Shown here in pieces: positions 53,777-63,676 of a stretch of 64,000 bases of DNA; the stretch's first letter is position 1; every line of letters begins with the position of its first letter. The position numbers were made by a program, and so were the translations under genes. Source of the stretch: Zemynaea arenosa (GTDB lineage: Bacteria; Pseudomonadota; Gammaproteobacteria; Burkholderiales; Burkholderiaceae_D); NCBI RefSeq assembly GCF_004614185.1, contig NZ_SPVF01000142.1, positions 1-64,000 of the forward strand, written 5' to 3'. Below the pieces are notes generated by a model. That model was not told the origin of the DNA. It saw nothing but the letters and a program-made list of their open reading frames with translations, and made no database searches.

Positions 53777-54359
53777 GCAAACCCGCAGCGGACGCTGGAA
53801 GCTGATGGCCGTATTGGCCGTTTGCGCCTCGCCGCTGATCGCCTCGTACATCTTCTATTACGGCGGCTTCGCCAGGGACATGGCCAAGGACAACTACGGC
53901 ACCCTGATCGACCCGCGCCAGTATCCGATCCCCGCGCTCAATGCGACCACGCTCGATGGCAAGGCCACCAGCCTGGAAGCCTACAAGGGCAAGTGGCTGA
54001 TGCTGCGCGCCGGTCCGGCCGCATGCGATGACGCCTGCAACAAGCAGCTGTTCGCCATGCGCCAGCTGCGCCTCATGCAGGGCAAGGAGATGGAGCGCAT
54101 CGAGCGCGTGTGGCTCGTGACGGACCAGGAGCCGATCGAAACGCTGCTGCTGCGCGAGTACGACGGCATGCGCGTGTTGCGCGTGGACCCGGCGGTGGTG
54201 GCCAAGTGGCTGCCGGTGGAGGGCACGGAGCCGGCGTCCACCCACATCTATCTGCTCGACCCGCTGGGCAACCTGATGCTGCGTTTCCCGCAGAACCCGG
54301 AGCCGAAGCGTGTGAAGAAGGACCTGTACCGGGTGCTCAAGGCCTCGGGGATCGGCTGA
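53763..54359 (+). CDS. Membrane-anchored SCO-like thioredoxin-fold protein
   Basis: The 198-residue protein has one N-terminal helix (about 14-34) and a thioredoxin-like domain with CDDAC in GPAACDDACNKQLF, the same Cys-x3-Cys spacing as SCO copper chaperones, and a His in STHIYLLDP. It is shorter in motif match than the true SCO protein at 56389. A GTG start overlaps surf1. It probably helps CuA assembly. Confidence 0.78.
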   Translation: MENSKQTRSGRWKLMAVLAVCASPLIASYIFYYGGFARDMAKDNYGTLIDPRQYPIPALNATTLDGKATSLEAYKGKWLMLRAGPAACDDACNKQLFAMRQLRLMQGKEMERIERVWLVTDQEPIETLLLREYDGMRVLRVDPAVVAKWLPVEGTEPASTHIYLLDPLGNLMLRFPQNPEPKRVKKDLYRVLKASGIG

Positions 54360-54362
54360 GCC

Positions 54363-55484
54363 ATGGCACCGTGGTCGCTGTTCTTGCTGAGCCTCACGGC
54401 GCTGGTCATTGCCGTGGTGCCGCTGCTGTGGGTCCTGCGTTCGCCGGACCCCAACAAGTACCGTAAGCTGGTGCGGGTCTGCATGTTCCTCACCTTCGAC
54501 CTGGTGGTGTTCGGGGCGTTCACGCGCCTGACCGACTCGGGGCTCGGCTGCCCGGACTGGCCGGGGTGCTATGGCCTGGCCAACCCCTTCCTCGCGCATG
54601 AACACATCGCCCGCGCCGAGGAGCTCTTGCCGACCGGGCCCGTGACCGTGTTCAAGGCCTGGGTTGAGATGATCCATCGCTTCTTTGCCATGACCATCGG
54701 CCTGCTGGCGACCGCGGTGCTGGTGTGGTCGTGGAGGCGCTGGAGGGCGACCGGCGACAAGGTGTATTCGATCGGCGTGCCGCTGCTGACCTTTTTGTGG
54801 ATCTGCCTGACCGGGGCATTTGGGCGCTGGACCGTGACGCTCAAACTGCAGCCGGTGATCGTGACCGGCCACCTGCTGCTCGGGATGAGCACCCTGGCCT
54901 TGTTCACGTGGCTCGCCTCCCGGCAGGACCGCGTCCCCGCTGACCCCACCCAGACGGCCGCGCAGCTGGCCCGCGTGCGCATGCTGGCGCTGCTCACCGC
55001 CGTCGTCGTGGTGGTGCAAGTGGCATTGGGCGGCTGGGTGAGCACCAACTACGCGACCCTGGCCTGCACCGAATACCCCACTTGCGCCGGCCGGATGGTG
55101 CCGGCGATGGACTTCGAGCACGGTTTCCACCTGTGGCGTGAACTCGGCAAGACCGCGGCGGGCCATTACCTTCCGTTCCAGGCACTGACCGCGATCCATT
55201 GGGTGCACCGCAACTTCGCCCTGGTCGTGTTCCTGGTCGCCGGCTACACGGCGGCGCGGGCGATGAGGGTGCCCGCCCTGCGCGCGCCCGGCCGCGGCAT
55301 CATGTGGGTGCTGCTGGCGCAGGCCGCGACCGGCATCGCCACCATCTACCTGAGCTCTCCGCTGGTGATCGCGGTCCTGCACAATGCGGGCGCCGCGCTC
55401 CTTGTGCTCTTGACGGCCATGTTAAACTACAGGGTCAAGTCTTTACTCCAGGCCTCACCCGCCGCACACCCCAAAGCAGCATGA
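54363..55484 (+). CDS. ctaA: Haem A synthase (COX15/CtaA)
   Basis: The 373-residue eight-helix enzyme oxidises haem O to haem A. Its four haem-ligand His are visible in [27 protein letters not shown] and [24 protein letters not shown] is the type-specific first loop. It overlaps ctaB (ATGA). Confidence 0.95.
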   Translation: MAPWSLFLLSLTALVIAVVPLLWVLRSPDPNKYRKLVRVCMFLTFDLVVFGAFTRLTDSGLGCPDWPGCYGLANPFLAHEHIARAEELLPTGPVTVFKAWVEMIHRFFAMTIGLLATAVLVWSWRRWRATGDKVYSIGVPLLTFLWICLTGAFGRWTVTLKLQPVIVTGHLLLGMSTLALFTWLASRQDRVPADPTQTAAQLARVRMLALLTAVVVVVQVALGGWVSTNYATLACTEYPTCAGRMVPAMDFEHGFHLWRELGKTAAGHYLPFQALTAIHWVHRNFALVVFLVAGYTAARAMRVPALRAPGRGIMWVLLAQAATGIATIYLSSPLVIAVLHNAGAALLVLLTAMLNYRVKSLLQASPAAHPKAA

Positions 55485-56386
55485 CTTCCCAGACCGCAGC
55501 TCACCCCAAACGGCCCGGCCAAACCGGCCGCGCCGCCCAGTACTGGGCCCTGACCAAGCCGCGCGTGACGCAGCTGGCCGTGTTCTGCGCGGTGATCGGC
55601 ATGTTCCTCGCCACCGACGGCTTCCCCGGGTGGCAGCCGCTGATCGCCGGGACCATCGGCATCTGGCTGCTGGCCGGTGCCGCTTTCGCCATCAACTGCC
55701 TGGTCGAGGCGCAGATCGATGCGCGCATGGCCCGCACCGCGCGCCGCGCGACCGCCAAGGGCGAGCTGACCACCCCGCAAGTGCTGCTGTTCTCCGCGAT
55801 CATCGGCGGAGCGGGGATGTGGGTGCTGTATGCGCTTGTCAATCCGCTCACGATGTGGCTCACCTTCGTCACCTTCGTCGGTTACGCGGTGATTTACACG
55901 CTGGTGCTGAAGCCTGCCACGCCGCAGAACATCGTGATCGGCGGCCTGTCCGGCGCCATGCCGCCCGCACTGGGCTGGGCGGCCATCGCCAACGACGTGC
56001 CGATGCAGGCCTGGCTGCTGGTGCTGATCATCTTTGTCTGGACCCCGCCGCATTTCTGGGTGCTCGCCATGTACCGGCGCGACGATTACTCCCGGTCCGG
56101 CCTGCCGATGCTACCCGTGACTCACGGCTTGCAATTCACCGGCTACCACGTGTGGCTGTACACCATCGTGCTCGCGGCCTGCACCATGCTGCCGTTTGCG
56201 GTGCAGATGAGTGGCCTGATCTACCTCGTCTCGGCGGTGATCCTCAACGCCATCTTCCTGCGCTACGCGTGGCTGGTGCACAAGCACTACAACGACCTCG
56301 TGGCCCGCAAGGCTTTCACGTACTCGATCATCTACCTCTCGCTGCTGTTTGCTGCGCTGCTGGTCGATCACTACTTCAGGTTCTGA
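55481..56386 (+). CDS. ctaB: Protohaem IX farnesyltransferase (haem O synthase)
   Basis: The 301-residue UbiA-type prenyltransferase makes haem O. The first site reads [18 protein letters not shown], so the first Asp of the usual NxxxD is Glu here; the second, [15 protein letters not shown], is normal. [13 protein letters not shown] is typical. The ATG at 55481 overlaps the ctaA stop; longer upstream frame (from 55199) is within ctaA and rejected. Confidence 0.95.
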   Translation: MTSQTAAHPKRPGQTGRAAQYWALTKPRVTQLAVFCAVIGMFLATDGFPGWQPLIAGTIGIWLLAGAAFAINCLVEAQIDARMARTARRATAKGELTTPQVLLFSAIIGGAGMWVLYALVNPLTMWLTFVTFVGYAVIYTLVLKPATPQNIVIGGLSGAMPPALGWAAIANDVPMQAWLLVLIIFVWTPPHFWVLAMYRRDDYSRSGLPMLPVTHGLQFTGYHVWLYTIVLAACTMLPFAVQMSGLIYLVSAVILNAIFLRYAWLVHKHYNDLVARKAFTYSIIYLSLLFAALLVDHYFRF

Positions 56387-56388
56387 CC

Positions 56389-56976
56389 ATGAAACGATTC
56401 CTGTGCATGCTGGCGGTCCTCCTTCCGCTGGCGCTGGTGGGTTGCGACAAACCGGGCAAGCCGCTCAGCTTCCAGAACACCGACATCACGGGCCTCGACT
56501 ACGCCAAGAACTTTTCGCTGACGGACCAGAACGGCCAGCAGCGCACCCTGGCGGATTTCAAGGGCAAGGTGGTGGTCATGTTCTTCGGCTACACCCAGTG
56601 CCCGGACGTGTGTCCGACCACCATGGCCGAGCTGTCGAAAGTGATGCAGCAACTGGGCCCGCAGGCCGACCAGGTGCAAGTACTGTTCGTGACCGTGGAC
56701 CCGGAGCGCGACACGCAGGAATTGCTCAAGCAGTACGTGCCCAACTTCGACAAGCGCTTCCTCGGCCTGCGCGGGAGCGCCGAAGAGACCAAGGCGGTGG
56801 CCAAGGAGTTCAAGGTGTTCTACCAGAAGGTGCCCGGCTCCCAGCCCGATAGCTACTCGATGGACCACACAGCCGGCATGTACGTGTTCGACAAGAGCGG
56901 CAAGGTGCGCCTGTTCATCCGCAACGGGCAGGCGCCGGAAGCCATCACCAGCGACATCAAGCAGCTGCTGGGCTGA
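56389..56976 (+). CDS. SCO1/SenC copper chaperone lipoprotein
   Basis: The 195-residue protein has a lipoprotein signal (lipobox LVGC, Cys19) and the SCO domain with GYTQCPDVCPTTM (Cys-x3-Cys) and the copper-binding His in MDHTAGMYVFD. SCO proteins load the CuA site of subunit II. It starts two bases after ctaB and ends the oxidase assembly block. Confidence 0.95.
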   Translation: MKRFLCMLAVLLPLALVGCDKPGKPLSFQNTDITGLDYAKNFSLTDQNGQQRTLADFKGKVVVMFFGYTQCPDVCPTTMAELSKVMQQLGPQADQVQVLFVTVDPERDTQELLKQYVPNFDKRFLGLRGSAEETKAVAKEFKVFYQKVPGSQPDSYSMDHTAGMYVFDKSGKVRLFIRNGQAPEAITSDIKQLLG

Positions 56977-56985
56977 CCGGCGCGC

Positions 56986-58074
56986 ATGGACAAGCGCACC
57001 GCCAACCTCACCCGCATGGCAGCCGTCGCGCTGCTGATCCTCGGCTGCGCCGTCGTCCTCGCGCCCTTCCTCGCCGCCGTGCTGTTTGCGGCCGCCGTCG
57101 CGGTCTGCACCTGGCCACTGTATCAGCGCCTGCTCGGGCACATCGGCGGGCGCAGAACCCTGGCGGCGCTCATCATGAGCCTCACGCTCACGCTGCTGGT
57201 GATCGTGCCATTGGCACTGGTGGCCTACAACATGGCGGACAACGTCGCGGGTTTCTACGACGAAGCGCGCAAGGCCATCGCCAACGGCGGCATCCAGCCG
57301 CCTGCCTGGCTGCGCGACATTCCGCTGGTGGGCGAATATGCTGACACCTACATTCGCAACCTGCTTGGCAGCCGCGAGGCCTTGGCCGCGCTGGCGCAGC
57401 GCATGCTGGAACCGGCCCGCCACTTCCTCGCCAGCGGCGCGCTGGTGCTGGGGGCGGGTGTGGCCCAGGTCAGCCTGGCGGCCTTCGTCAGCTTCTTCCT
57501 GTATCGCGACGGCCAGGCCATCGGGCGTGCCATCGGCATCGCCATGGAGCGGCTGATCGGCCGCAGCGCGCCGGACGTGCTGGCGATTGTCGTGCGCACC
57601 GTGCGCGGCGTGATGTACGGGCTGCTCGGCACCGCCTTGGCGCAGGCCCTGGTCGCGGCGCTCGGCTTTGCCATCGCCGGTGTGCCGGCCGTCGGCCTGC
57701 TGGCTTCAATGACCTTCGTGTTCTCGCTGATCCCCGTGGGCCCGCCCATCATCTGGGGCGGTGCCGCCCTGTGGCTGTTCAATCAGGGCTATACGGGGTG
57801 GGGCATCTTCATGCTGGTGTGGGGCTTCTTTGCGATCAGCAGCGTCGATAACGTGGTCAAGCCGATGCTGATTAGCCGTGGCTCGGACCTGCCGTTCCTG
57901 CTGGTGCTGCTGGGTGTCCTCGGTGGCGTGCTGGCCTTCGGCTTCGTGGGCATCTTCATCGGCCCCACGCTGCTGGCCGTGGGCTTCTCGCTGATGCGGG
58001 ACTGGACCGGCGTCGAGCCGGAAGGCCCGCTGCGCTCACCCGAAGGCGGGCAGGCCAAGGACAAGCAGCCGTAA
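56986..58074 (+). CDS. AI-2E family transporter (PerM-like)
   Basis: The 362-residue protein has about eight membrane helices with the family's paired N-terminal helices, central periplasmic or cytoplasmic domain and SVDNVVKPMLISRGSDLP, the AI-2E/PerM signature. Members export small molecules, including autoinducer-2 in one case, or act in ion homeostasis. Substrate unknown. It follows senC after nine bases and converges on the CNNM-type gene, one base apart. Confidence 0.9.
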   Translation: MDKRTANLTRMAAVALLILGCAVVLAPFLAAVLFAAAVAVCTWPLYQRLLGHIGGRRTLAALIMSLTLTLLVIVPLALVAYNMADNVAGFYDEARKAIANGGIQPPAWLRDIPLVGEYADTYIRNLLGSREALAALAQRMLEPARHFLASGALVLGAGVAQVSLAAFVSFFLYRDGQAIGRAIGIAMERLIGRSAPDVLAIVVRTVRGVMYGLLGTALAQALVAALGFAIAGVPAVGLLASMTFVFSLIPVGPPIIWGGAALWLFNQGYTGWGIFMLVWGFFAISSVDNVVKPMLISRGSDLPFLLVLLGVLGGVLAFGFVGIFIGPTLLAVGFSLMRDWTGVEPEGPLRSPEGGQAKDKQP

Positions 58075-58075
58075 T

Positions 58076-59416
58076 TCAGTCGCGATGTTCGTCGTCGTCG
58101 GCCGTGCGGCCGGGGCGCGGGATCACTTTCACCAGCACGATGCGCGGGCCGTTCATCTTGCGCACCACGATGTCGAAGTAGTCGAACTCGATGCGCTGCC
58201 CCTGCTTGGGAATGTCCCCCAGCTTGAGCATGATGAGGCCCCCCACCGACTCCACGCCATCGAACTCGTCGTCGTCGATGTCGATGCCCAGCGCGCGTTC
58301 CAGTGAGAAGATGGGCAGGCTGGCCTTGCCGATCAGCGCACCGTCGGGCTGGCGCAGCCAGTCGTTTTCGTTGAGGCGGAATTCATCGTGGATCTCGCCG
58401 ACCATCGCACCAAGCAGGTTGTCGAGCGTGATGAAGCCGACCGGCCGTTTGCCCTTTTCGCCGATCAGCGCAAAGTGCGGCGCACCCTCGCGGAAGCGGC
58501 GGAACAGTTCCAGCGCCTTGGTGCGCCCGGAGAGGGTCTCGACCGGGCGCAGGAAGTCCGTGAGGTCGTCGATCGGCTTGCCCGCGTGCTGGGCGAAGAA
58601 CAGGTCCTTCAGGTGGATCACGCCTTCCACTTCGTCGCCGGTGGCATCGAAGTAGGGGTAGCGCGAGAAGCGGTTGCGCACCATGGTCTGCAGGTTCTCG
58701 TCCAGCGAGCGGTTTGCGTGCAGGGCGATCACCTCGTTAATGGGCCGCATCAGGTCAGAGACCTGCAAGGCTGAAAAATCCAGCGAGCCCGCGAGCACAT
58801 TGTGTTCTTCGGACGTGAATTTGCCCGGCTGGCTGGTACGCAGGATCAGCTTCAGTTCCTCGACCGAGTAGTGGGCCTGGCCGTGGCCAGCGCCCTTGCC
58901 GGAGAGGCCGGCCACGCGCAGTACCATGTTGGCGCTGGCGTTCAGCACCCAGATAGCGGGATACATGGCCCAGTAAAAGCCATACAGCGGCACCGCGCTC
59001 CACAGGCCCACCGCCTCCGGCATGCGGATCGCCATCGACTTCGGCGCCAGCTCGCCGACTACGATGTGCAGGAAGGAGATCACGCCGAACGCGATCACGA
59101 AGGACACGCCGTGGATGATGGACTGGGAGGTTACGCCGAGCAGGCCGAAGACAGGTTCCAGCAGTTGCGCGAAGGCTGGTTCGCCGATCCAGCCCAGGCC
59201 CAGGGAGGCGAGCGTGATGCCCAGCTGGCAGGCGGAGAGGTAGGCATCGAGCTTGCCATGGACCTCGGCCAGGATGCGGCCGCGCAGGCCCTGCGTCTTG
59301 GCAATCGCGCGCACGCGGGTGGGGCGAAGCGTGACAATGCCGAATTCGGCCGCCACAAAGAAACCGTTGAGCGCGACCAGCAGCAGCGCCAGGACGACGA
59401 AGAGGACATTGATCAT
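58076..59416 (-). CDS. CNNM/CorC-type membrane protein with CBS domains
   Basis: The 446-residue protein has an N-terminal DUF21/CNNM membrane domain (three to four helices, VALNGFFVAAEFGIVTLRPTR), two CBS domains (VSDLMRPINEVIALH; KRPVGFITLDNLLGAMVGEI) and a C-terminal CorC_HlyC domain. Such proteins are linked to Mg2+, Co2+ or polyamine efflux. It differs from the cytoplasmic CorC at 27017, which has no membrane part. Monocistronic. Confidence 0.92.
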   Translation of the reverse strand: MINVLFVVLALLLVALNGFFVAAEFGIVTLRPTRVRAIAKTQGLRGRILAEVHGKLDAYLSACQLGITLASLGLGWIGEPAFAQLLEPVFGLLGVTSQSIIHGVSFVIAFGVISFLHIVVGELAPKSMAIRMPEAVGLWSAVPLYGFYWAMYPAIWVLNASANMVLRVAGLSGKGAGHGQAHYSVEELKLILRTSQPGKFTSEEHNVLAGSLDFSALQVSDLMRPINEVIALHANRSLDENLQTMVRNRFSRYPYFDATGDEVEGVIHLKDLFFAQHAGKPIDDLTDFLRPVETLSGRTKALELFRRFREGAPHFALIGEKGKRPVGFITLDNLLGAMVGEIHDEFRLNENDWLRQPDGALIGKASLPIFSLERALGIDIDDDEFDGVESVGGLIMLKLGDIPKQGQRIEFDYFDIVVRKMNGPRIVLVKVIPRPGRTADDDEHRD

Positions 59417-59432
59417 GGCGCTATTGTAAGGC

Positions 59433-60341
59433 TCATTGCGGTATCAGAGCGCCTTGCTCTGCCGCCGCCAGGATCGCCTCCACGGCCGGGTGCTTGATCC
59501 GGCGTTCCTTGGAGATCGCGAAATACTGTTCGGTGACCTCGGGCACACGGCCGACGACGACCGCGTTGAATTGCGCCTGCACGTCCGCCGCCAGCGCCGC
59601 CGGGGCAAAGAACAGGCCCGCGCCATTGCGTCCGAAAGTATTCAGGAGCGCGTTGTCCTCGAATTCGCCCGCGATGTGGGGACGCACCCCGTGCAGCTCG
59701 AACCATTCGTCGATGCGGCCGCGCAGTGCGTTGTTGCGGGCCGGGAGCAGGAAGGGCGCGCCCTTCAGGCTTTCGGGGAACTTGCCCTTGTACTTGCGGG
59801 CCAGCTGCGGCGTGCCGACCACAATGGTCTCGCTTTCGAACAGTAGATGGCTGAACACGCGCATGGTGGTGTTGGCGCGCACCGGACGGTCGGTCAGCAC
59901 CACGTCCAGCTTGTGCATCGCCAGGTCGGCCAGCAGGGCCTCGAACTGGTCTTCGAAGCAGAGCAGGCGCACGGGCGTGTCCAGCCGCATGGTCGGCTCC
60001 AGCAGGCGGAAGGCGGACAGCTTGGGCAGCGAGTCCGAGATGCCGACCGTGAGGCGCATCTGGCCCGTGTCCGCATCGTCGAGCGCCTCCTGCAAGCGTT
60101 CGCCGAGCAGGAAAATCTGGTCTGCATAGTTGAGCGCGAGACGGCCCGCCTCGGTCGGCACCATGCGCCGACCCTGCGGCGCCAGCAGGGCCTTGCCGAC
60201 CGATTGTTCGAGCAGCTGCAGCTGCGTCGATACCGTCTGCACGGCCAGGCCCAAGCGCTCGGCAGCACGCGTGATGCTGCCCTCCTTGGCGACCACCCAG
60301 AAGTAGTACAGGTGCCGGAAATTCAGAGTGCCGGGATTCAT
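59433..60341 (-). CDS. nhaR: LysR family regulator of the NhaR type
   Basis: The 302-residue regulator has the LysR winged helix at its N-terminus (LNFRHLYYFWVVAKEGSITR, AAERLGLAVQTVSTQ) and a periplasmic-binding-fold effector domain. The FRHLYYFWVVAKEGS start is characteristic of NhaR, which answers Na+ and high pH in enterics. No nhaA lies nearby. It is divergent from the DUF475-Ter cluster and may control it. Confidence 0.88.
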   Translation of the reverse strand: MNPGTLNFRHLYYFWVVAKEGSITRAAERLGLAVQTVSTQLQLLEQSVGKALLAPQGRRMVPTEAGRLALNYADQIFLLGERLQEALDDADTGQMRLTVGISDSLPKLSAFRLLEPTMRLDTPVRLLCFEDQFEALLADLAMHKLDVVLTDRPVRANTTMRVFSHLLFESETIVVGTPQLARKYKGKFPESLKGAPFLLPARNNALRGRIDEWFELHGVRPHIAGEFEDNALLNTFGRNGAGLFFAPAALAADVQAQFNAVVVGRVPEVTEQYFAISKERRIKHPAVEAILAAAEQGALIPQ

Positions 60342-60368
60342 GCGGTGTCACATTCCTCAGATTTTTCG

Positions 60369-60381
60369 GAAGTAAGTCTTC
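60369..60381. promoter_or_regulatory. Possible LysR operator in the nhaR-DUF475 spacer
   Basis: A small dyad, GAAG (60369-60372)-TAAGT-CTTC (60378-60381), lies centrally in the divergent spacer 60342-60467, the usual place for a LysR-type box. Short, so weak. Confidence 0.3.
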
Positions 60382-60467
60382 AATAAACTTCGCTTTTTCG
60401 AATCTTAGCATGGGCCTACACTGCGCTTCATCAAATAACAACGCAACATGAACGGAGGAAAATCAAG

Positions 60468-61577
60468 ATGAAGCATTTCAGGGTTTCGTTCCTCGTCACG
60501 CTGGCCTGTATGGCCGCCGCGGGATGGTGGGGCTATGAGCATACGGGTATCAGCGGCGCGCTGACCGCCATGGGTGTGGCAGCGATCCTGGGCGTGATGG
60601 AAGTCTCGCTCTCGTTCGACAACGCGGTGGTCAACGCCTCCGTGCTGAAAACGTGGGACGCCTTCTGGCAGAAGCTGTTCCTGGGCGTGGGCATCATCAT
60701 CGCCGTCTTCGGTATGCGCTTGCTGTTCCCGCTGGTGATCGTGGCGGTGGCCGCGAATCTGAGCCTGCCGGACGTGTGGACGCTGGCGCTGACCAACCCC
60801 GCCGAGTACTCGCGGCACCTGACCGATCACCACGCGGAAGTGGCGGCGTTCGGCGGCATGTTCCTGCTGCTGGTCTTCCTGAACTTCCTGCTCGATGACG
60901 AGAAGGAGCTGCACTGGCTGGGCCACTTCGAGCAGAAGCTGGGCAAGCTGGGCAAGGTCTCCTCGGTCTCGGTGATGGTGTCGATCGGTGTGCTCATGGC
61001 GTGCATGCAGCTGGTCGAGCCGGCCCGCCAGATGGTGGTCCTGGTCTCCGGCCTGTGGGGCATCCTGATCTACGTCGGCGTGGACATGATTTCCAGCCTG
61101 CTGGAAAAGGAAGAGGAAAGCGGCAGCAATGTCGGCGAGGTGGTGAAGCGCGGTGGTATCGGCGCCTTCCTGTACCTGGAAGTGCTGGACGCCTCCTTCA
61201 GCTTCGATGGTGTGATCGGCGCCTTTGCGATCACCCAGGACGTGGTGGTGATCATGCTGGGCCTGGCCATTGGCGCGATGTTCGTGCGGTCGCTGACGGT
61301 CTACCTGGTGGAGAAGGGCACGCTGGACGAATTCGTGTACCTGGAGCACGGCGCGCACTACGCGATCGGCATCCTGGCCGCGATCATGCTGGCCTCCATG
61401 AAGTACCACATCCCCGAGCTGTTCACGGGTTTGATCGGTGTGGCCTTCATCGTCGCCTCGCTGTGGTCCTCGATCCGGCACAAAAAGGAACAAGCGTCGG
61501 AACAAGCCCGCCTCGAAGCGGTCGAAGGCAAGGAAGCGAAAGAACAGAAGCTGCTGGAACCTGAATCCGCAGCGTAA
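60468..61577 (+). CDS. DUF475 (TerC-like) integral membrane protein
   Basis: The 369-residue protein has about nine membrane helices. Acidic motifs [18 protein letters not shown] and [15 protein letters not shown] repeat in both halves, as in TerC-type metal transporters. The family is associated with Ter stress genes and possibly Mn2+ export. Good GGAGGAAAA ribosome site. First gene of the cluster, with a weak terminator before terD. Confidence 0.88.
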   Translation: MKHFRVSFLVTLACMAAAGWWGYEHTGISGALTAMGVAAILGVMEVSLSFDNAVVNASVLKTWDAFWQKLFLGVGIIIAVFGMRLLFPLVIVAVAANLSLPDVWTLALTNPAEYSRHLTDHHAEVAAFGGMFLLLVFLNFLLDDEKELHWLGHFEQKLGKLGKVSSVSVMVSIGVLMACMQLVEPARQMVVLVSGLWGILIYVGVDMISSLLEKEEESGSNVGEVVKRGGIGAFLYLEVLDASFSFDGVIGAFAITQDVVVIMLGLAIGAMFVRSLTVYLVEKGTLDEFVYLEHGAHYAIGILAAIMLASMKYHIPELFTGLIGVAFIVASLWSSIRHKKEQASEQARLEAVEGKEAKEQKLLEPESAA

Positions 61578-61585
61578 GCAAGACC

Positions 61586-61625
61586 CGCGGCGAGCGGCAT
61601 CGACACCCCCGACTCGCTGCGTTTT
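61586..61625 (+). terminator. Possible weak terminator between DUF475 and terD
   Basis: CGCGGCGAG (61586-61594) pairs with CTCGCTGCG (61613-61621), nine pairs with one G-U, an 18-base loop and TTTT. It may give partial termination inside the cluster. Confidence 0.45.
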
Positions 61626-61675
61626 ACCGACGGTGTCAGTTCATGACTGAGATTGATCTTCAAGGAGAATCACAA

Positions 61676-62251
61676 ATGGCTATCACCCTGCAAAAAGGCG
61701 GCAACGTCAACCTGTCGAAAGAAGCTCCGGGCCTCAACAAGCTCACCGTGGGTCTGGGCTGGGACGTGCGCTCCACCGATGGCGGCGACTTCGACCTGGA
61801 CGGCGTGGTCTTCCTGCTCAATAACGGCGGCAAGGTGCGTTCGGATGCGGACTTCATCTTCTACAACAACGTGAAGTCCGCCGACGGTTCGGTGCAGCAC
61901 TCGGGCGACAACCGCACCGGCGCCGGCGAAGGCGATGACGAGACGGTTTCGATCGACCTGACCCGCGTGCCGGCCGATGTGGACAAGATCGCGATCGCGG
62001 TCACCATCCACGACGGCGAGGCCCGCCGCCAGAACTTCGGCCAGGTGCAGCGCGCCTTCGTGCGCTGCGTGAACGCGGCCAACACCACCGAGATCGCCCG
62101 CTTCGACCTGTCGGAAGACACGTCCACCGAAACCGCGATGATCTTTGGTGAGGTGTACCGCAATGGCGCCGACTGGAAGTTCCGCGCGGTCGGCCAGGGC
62201 TTCAAGGGTGGCCTCGGCCCCCTGGCCCGCAACTTCGGCGTGAACGTTTAA
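61676..62251 (+). CDS. TerD family stress protein
   Basis: The 191-residue protein has the TerD domain: [19 protein letters not shown] at the start, then the Ca2+-binding acidic loop [17 protein letters not shown] and [10 protein letters not shown]. TerD proteins bind calcium and act in tellurite, phage and envelope stress. AAGGAG ribosome site. A paralogue lies at 62994 on the other side of a TIGR00266 gene. Confidence 0.94.
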   Translation: MAITLQKGGNVNLSKEAPGLNKLTVGLGWDVRSTDGGDFDLDGVVFLLNNGGKVRSDADFIFYNNVKSADGSVQHSGDNRTGAGEGDDETVSIDLTRVPADVDKIAIAVTIHDGEARRQNFGQVQRAFVRCVNAANTTEIARFDLSEDTSTETAMIFGEVYRNGADWKFRAVGQGFKGGLGPLARNFGVNV

Positions 62252-62279
62252 CGCGCGGCCCAACCAACAGGAGACCAAG

Positions 62280-62978
62280 ATGCCCGTTTTTACTGTCACC
62301 GGCGATGTCGATCCCTTCCTGCATGTGTCCATGCGCCAGGGGGAGATGATCTACTGCGAGTCCGATGCGATGGTGATGATGGAGTCCACGCTGGAGCTGA
62401 AGGGCCGCATGCGCGGCGGACTCGGTGCGGCGCTGATGCGGACCTTTGCCAACGGCGAGTCCTTCTTCCAGCAGCACATCGAGGCCACGCGCGGCAATGG
62501 CGACTGCCTGCTGTCGCCGACCCTGCCGGGCGCGATGCAGATCGTGGACTGTGGCCCGAACCAGTACATCATCAGTGACGGTGCTTTCGTCGCGGCCAGC
62601 TCCGGGGTGGATCTCAAAGTCCGCACCCAGAGCCTCGGCAACGCGCTGTTCGCACAAAGCGGAGGCTTCTTCGTCACTGAGACGTCGGGGCAGGGGCAGG
62701 TGGTGGTGTCGGGCTTCGGGTCGATGTCCGTGCTGGAAGTGGAGCCGGGCAAGGACGCCATCATCGACAACTCGCACTGCGTGTGCTGGGACAGCACGCT
62801 GCGGTACGAGGTTTCGGTGACCACGGGCCAGAGCGCGGGCTTCCTCGGCAATCTGGTCAACAGTGCCGTGAGCGGCGAGGGCATCGTCCTGCGCTTCTCC
62901 GGCAAGGGCAAGGTGTATGTGTGCTCGCGCAATCGCGCCGCATTCCAGAAATGGACGCAACAAGGCGCGCAGCGCTGA
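62280..62978 (+). CDS. TIGR00266/AIM24 family protein
   Basis: The 232-residue protein belongs to the AIM24/TIGR00266 family of beta-helix-like proteins: EMIYCESDAMVMMESTLELK, GESFFQQHIEA and a Gly-rich C-terminal part (ISDGAFVAAS, FSGKGKVYVCSRN). The family often occurs with Ter genes; biochemical role unknown. AGGAGACC ribosome site, 28 bases after terD. Confidence 0.9.
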   Translation: MPVFTVTGDVDPFLHVSMRQGEMIYCESDAMVMMESTLELKGRMRGGLGAALMRTFANGESFFQQHIEATRGNGDCLLSPTLPGAMQIVDCGPNQYIISDGAFVAASSGVDLKVRTQSLGNALFAQSGGFFVTETSGQGQVVVSGFGSMSVLEVEPGKDAIIDNSHCVCWDSTLRYEVSVTTGQSAGFLGNLVNSAVSGEGIVLRFSGKGKVYVCSRNRAAFQKWTQQGAQR

Positions 62979-62993
62979 TAAAGGAGTATAGAA

Positions 62994-63575
62994 ATGGCAG
63001 TGAATTTGACGAAGGGCCAGAAGATCTCGCTCGAGAAGGAAGCCGGCGGCGCGTTGCGCCAGGTGACCATGGGTCTCGGGTGGGACGCGGTGAAGAAGGG
63101 CGGTTTGTTCGGCTTTGGCGGCTCGCAGGTGCAGATCGACCTGGACGCCTCGTGCGTGATGTTCGACGAGTCCAACCAGCCGCTGGACGTGGTCTGGTTC
63201 CGCCAGCTGCGCAGCAAGGACGGCAGCATCGTCCACACGGGCGATAACCGCACCGGCGCGGGCGATGGCGACGACGAGCAGATCGTGGTCGACCTGGCGA
63301 ACGTACCGCCGCAGGTGAAGTCGCTGGTATTCACCGTGAACAGCTTCACGGGCCAGAGCTTCGCGCAGGTGCAGAACGCGTTCTGCCGCATCTTCAACAA
63401 CGCGGACCAGCGCGAGATCGCGCGCTACGACCTGTCCGTGCAAGGTCCGCACACGGCGCAGATCATGGCCAAGGTGTACCGCCATAACGGCGAGTGGAAG
63501 ATGCATGCGATCGGCGAGAACGGCAACGGCCGCACCTTCGACCAGCTGATGCCGCAGATTACGCCGCACCTGTGA
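62994..63575 (+). CDS. TerD family stress protein (TerZ/TerD-like)
   Basis: The 193-residue protein starts MAVNLTKGQKISLEKEAGG, with VTMGLGWDAVKKGG and the calcium loop [17 protein letters not shown]. It differs from 61676 in the first half by a Gly/Phe-rich insertion (GLFGFGGSQ). Ribosome site AAAGGAG. It ends the cluster ahead of a small repeat and a terminator. Confidence 0.94.
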   Translation: MAVNLTKGQKISLEKEAGGALRQVTMGLGWDAVKKGGLFGFGGSQVQIDLDASCVMFDESNQPLDVVWFRQLRSKDGSIVHTGDNRTGAGDGDDEQIVVDLANVPPQVKSLVFTVNSFTGQSFAQVQNAFCRIFNNADQREIARYDLSVQGPHTAQIMAKVYRHNGEWKMHAIGENGNGRTFDQLMPQITPHL

Positions 63576-63590
63576 GCGTGATCGAAACGG

Positions 63591-63657
63591 ATGTAGCACC
63601 GCAGTAGCAGTACCGCAGTTGTAGTACGCAGTAGTAGTGTGTAGTAAGGCAGTAGTT
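63591..63657 (+). repeat. Short GCAGTAG/GTAGTA direct-repeat tract
   Basis: Between the last terD and its terminator a low-complexity tract repeats GCAGTAG (63601, 63628, 63649) with partial units GTAGTA and CCGCAGT between. It is noncoding, with stop codons (TAG) in each copy. Confidence 0.6.
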
Positions 63658-63676
63658 TGCTTTCTCCTCCTCCTTG

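Noticed and set aside
60468-63575. Complete tellurite-resistance operon
   Set aside because: Only TerD-type, TIGR00266 and a DUF475/TerC-like gene are present; terZABEF are not.
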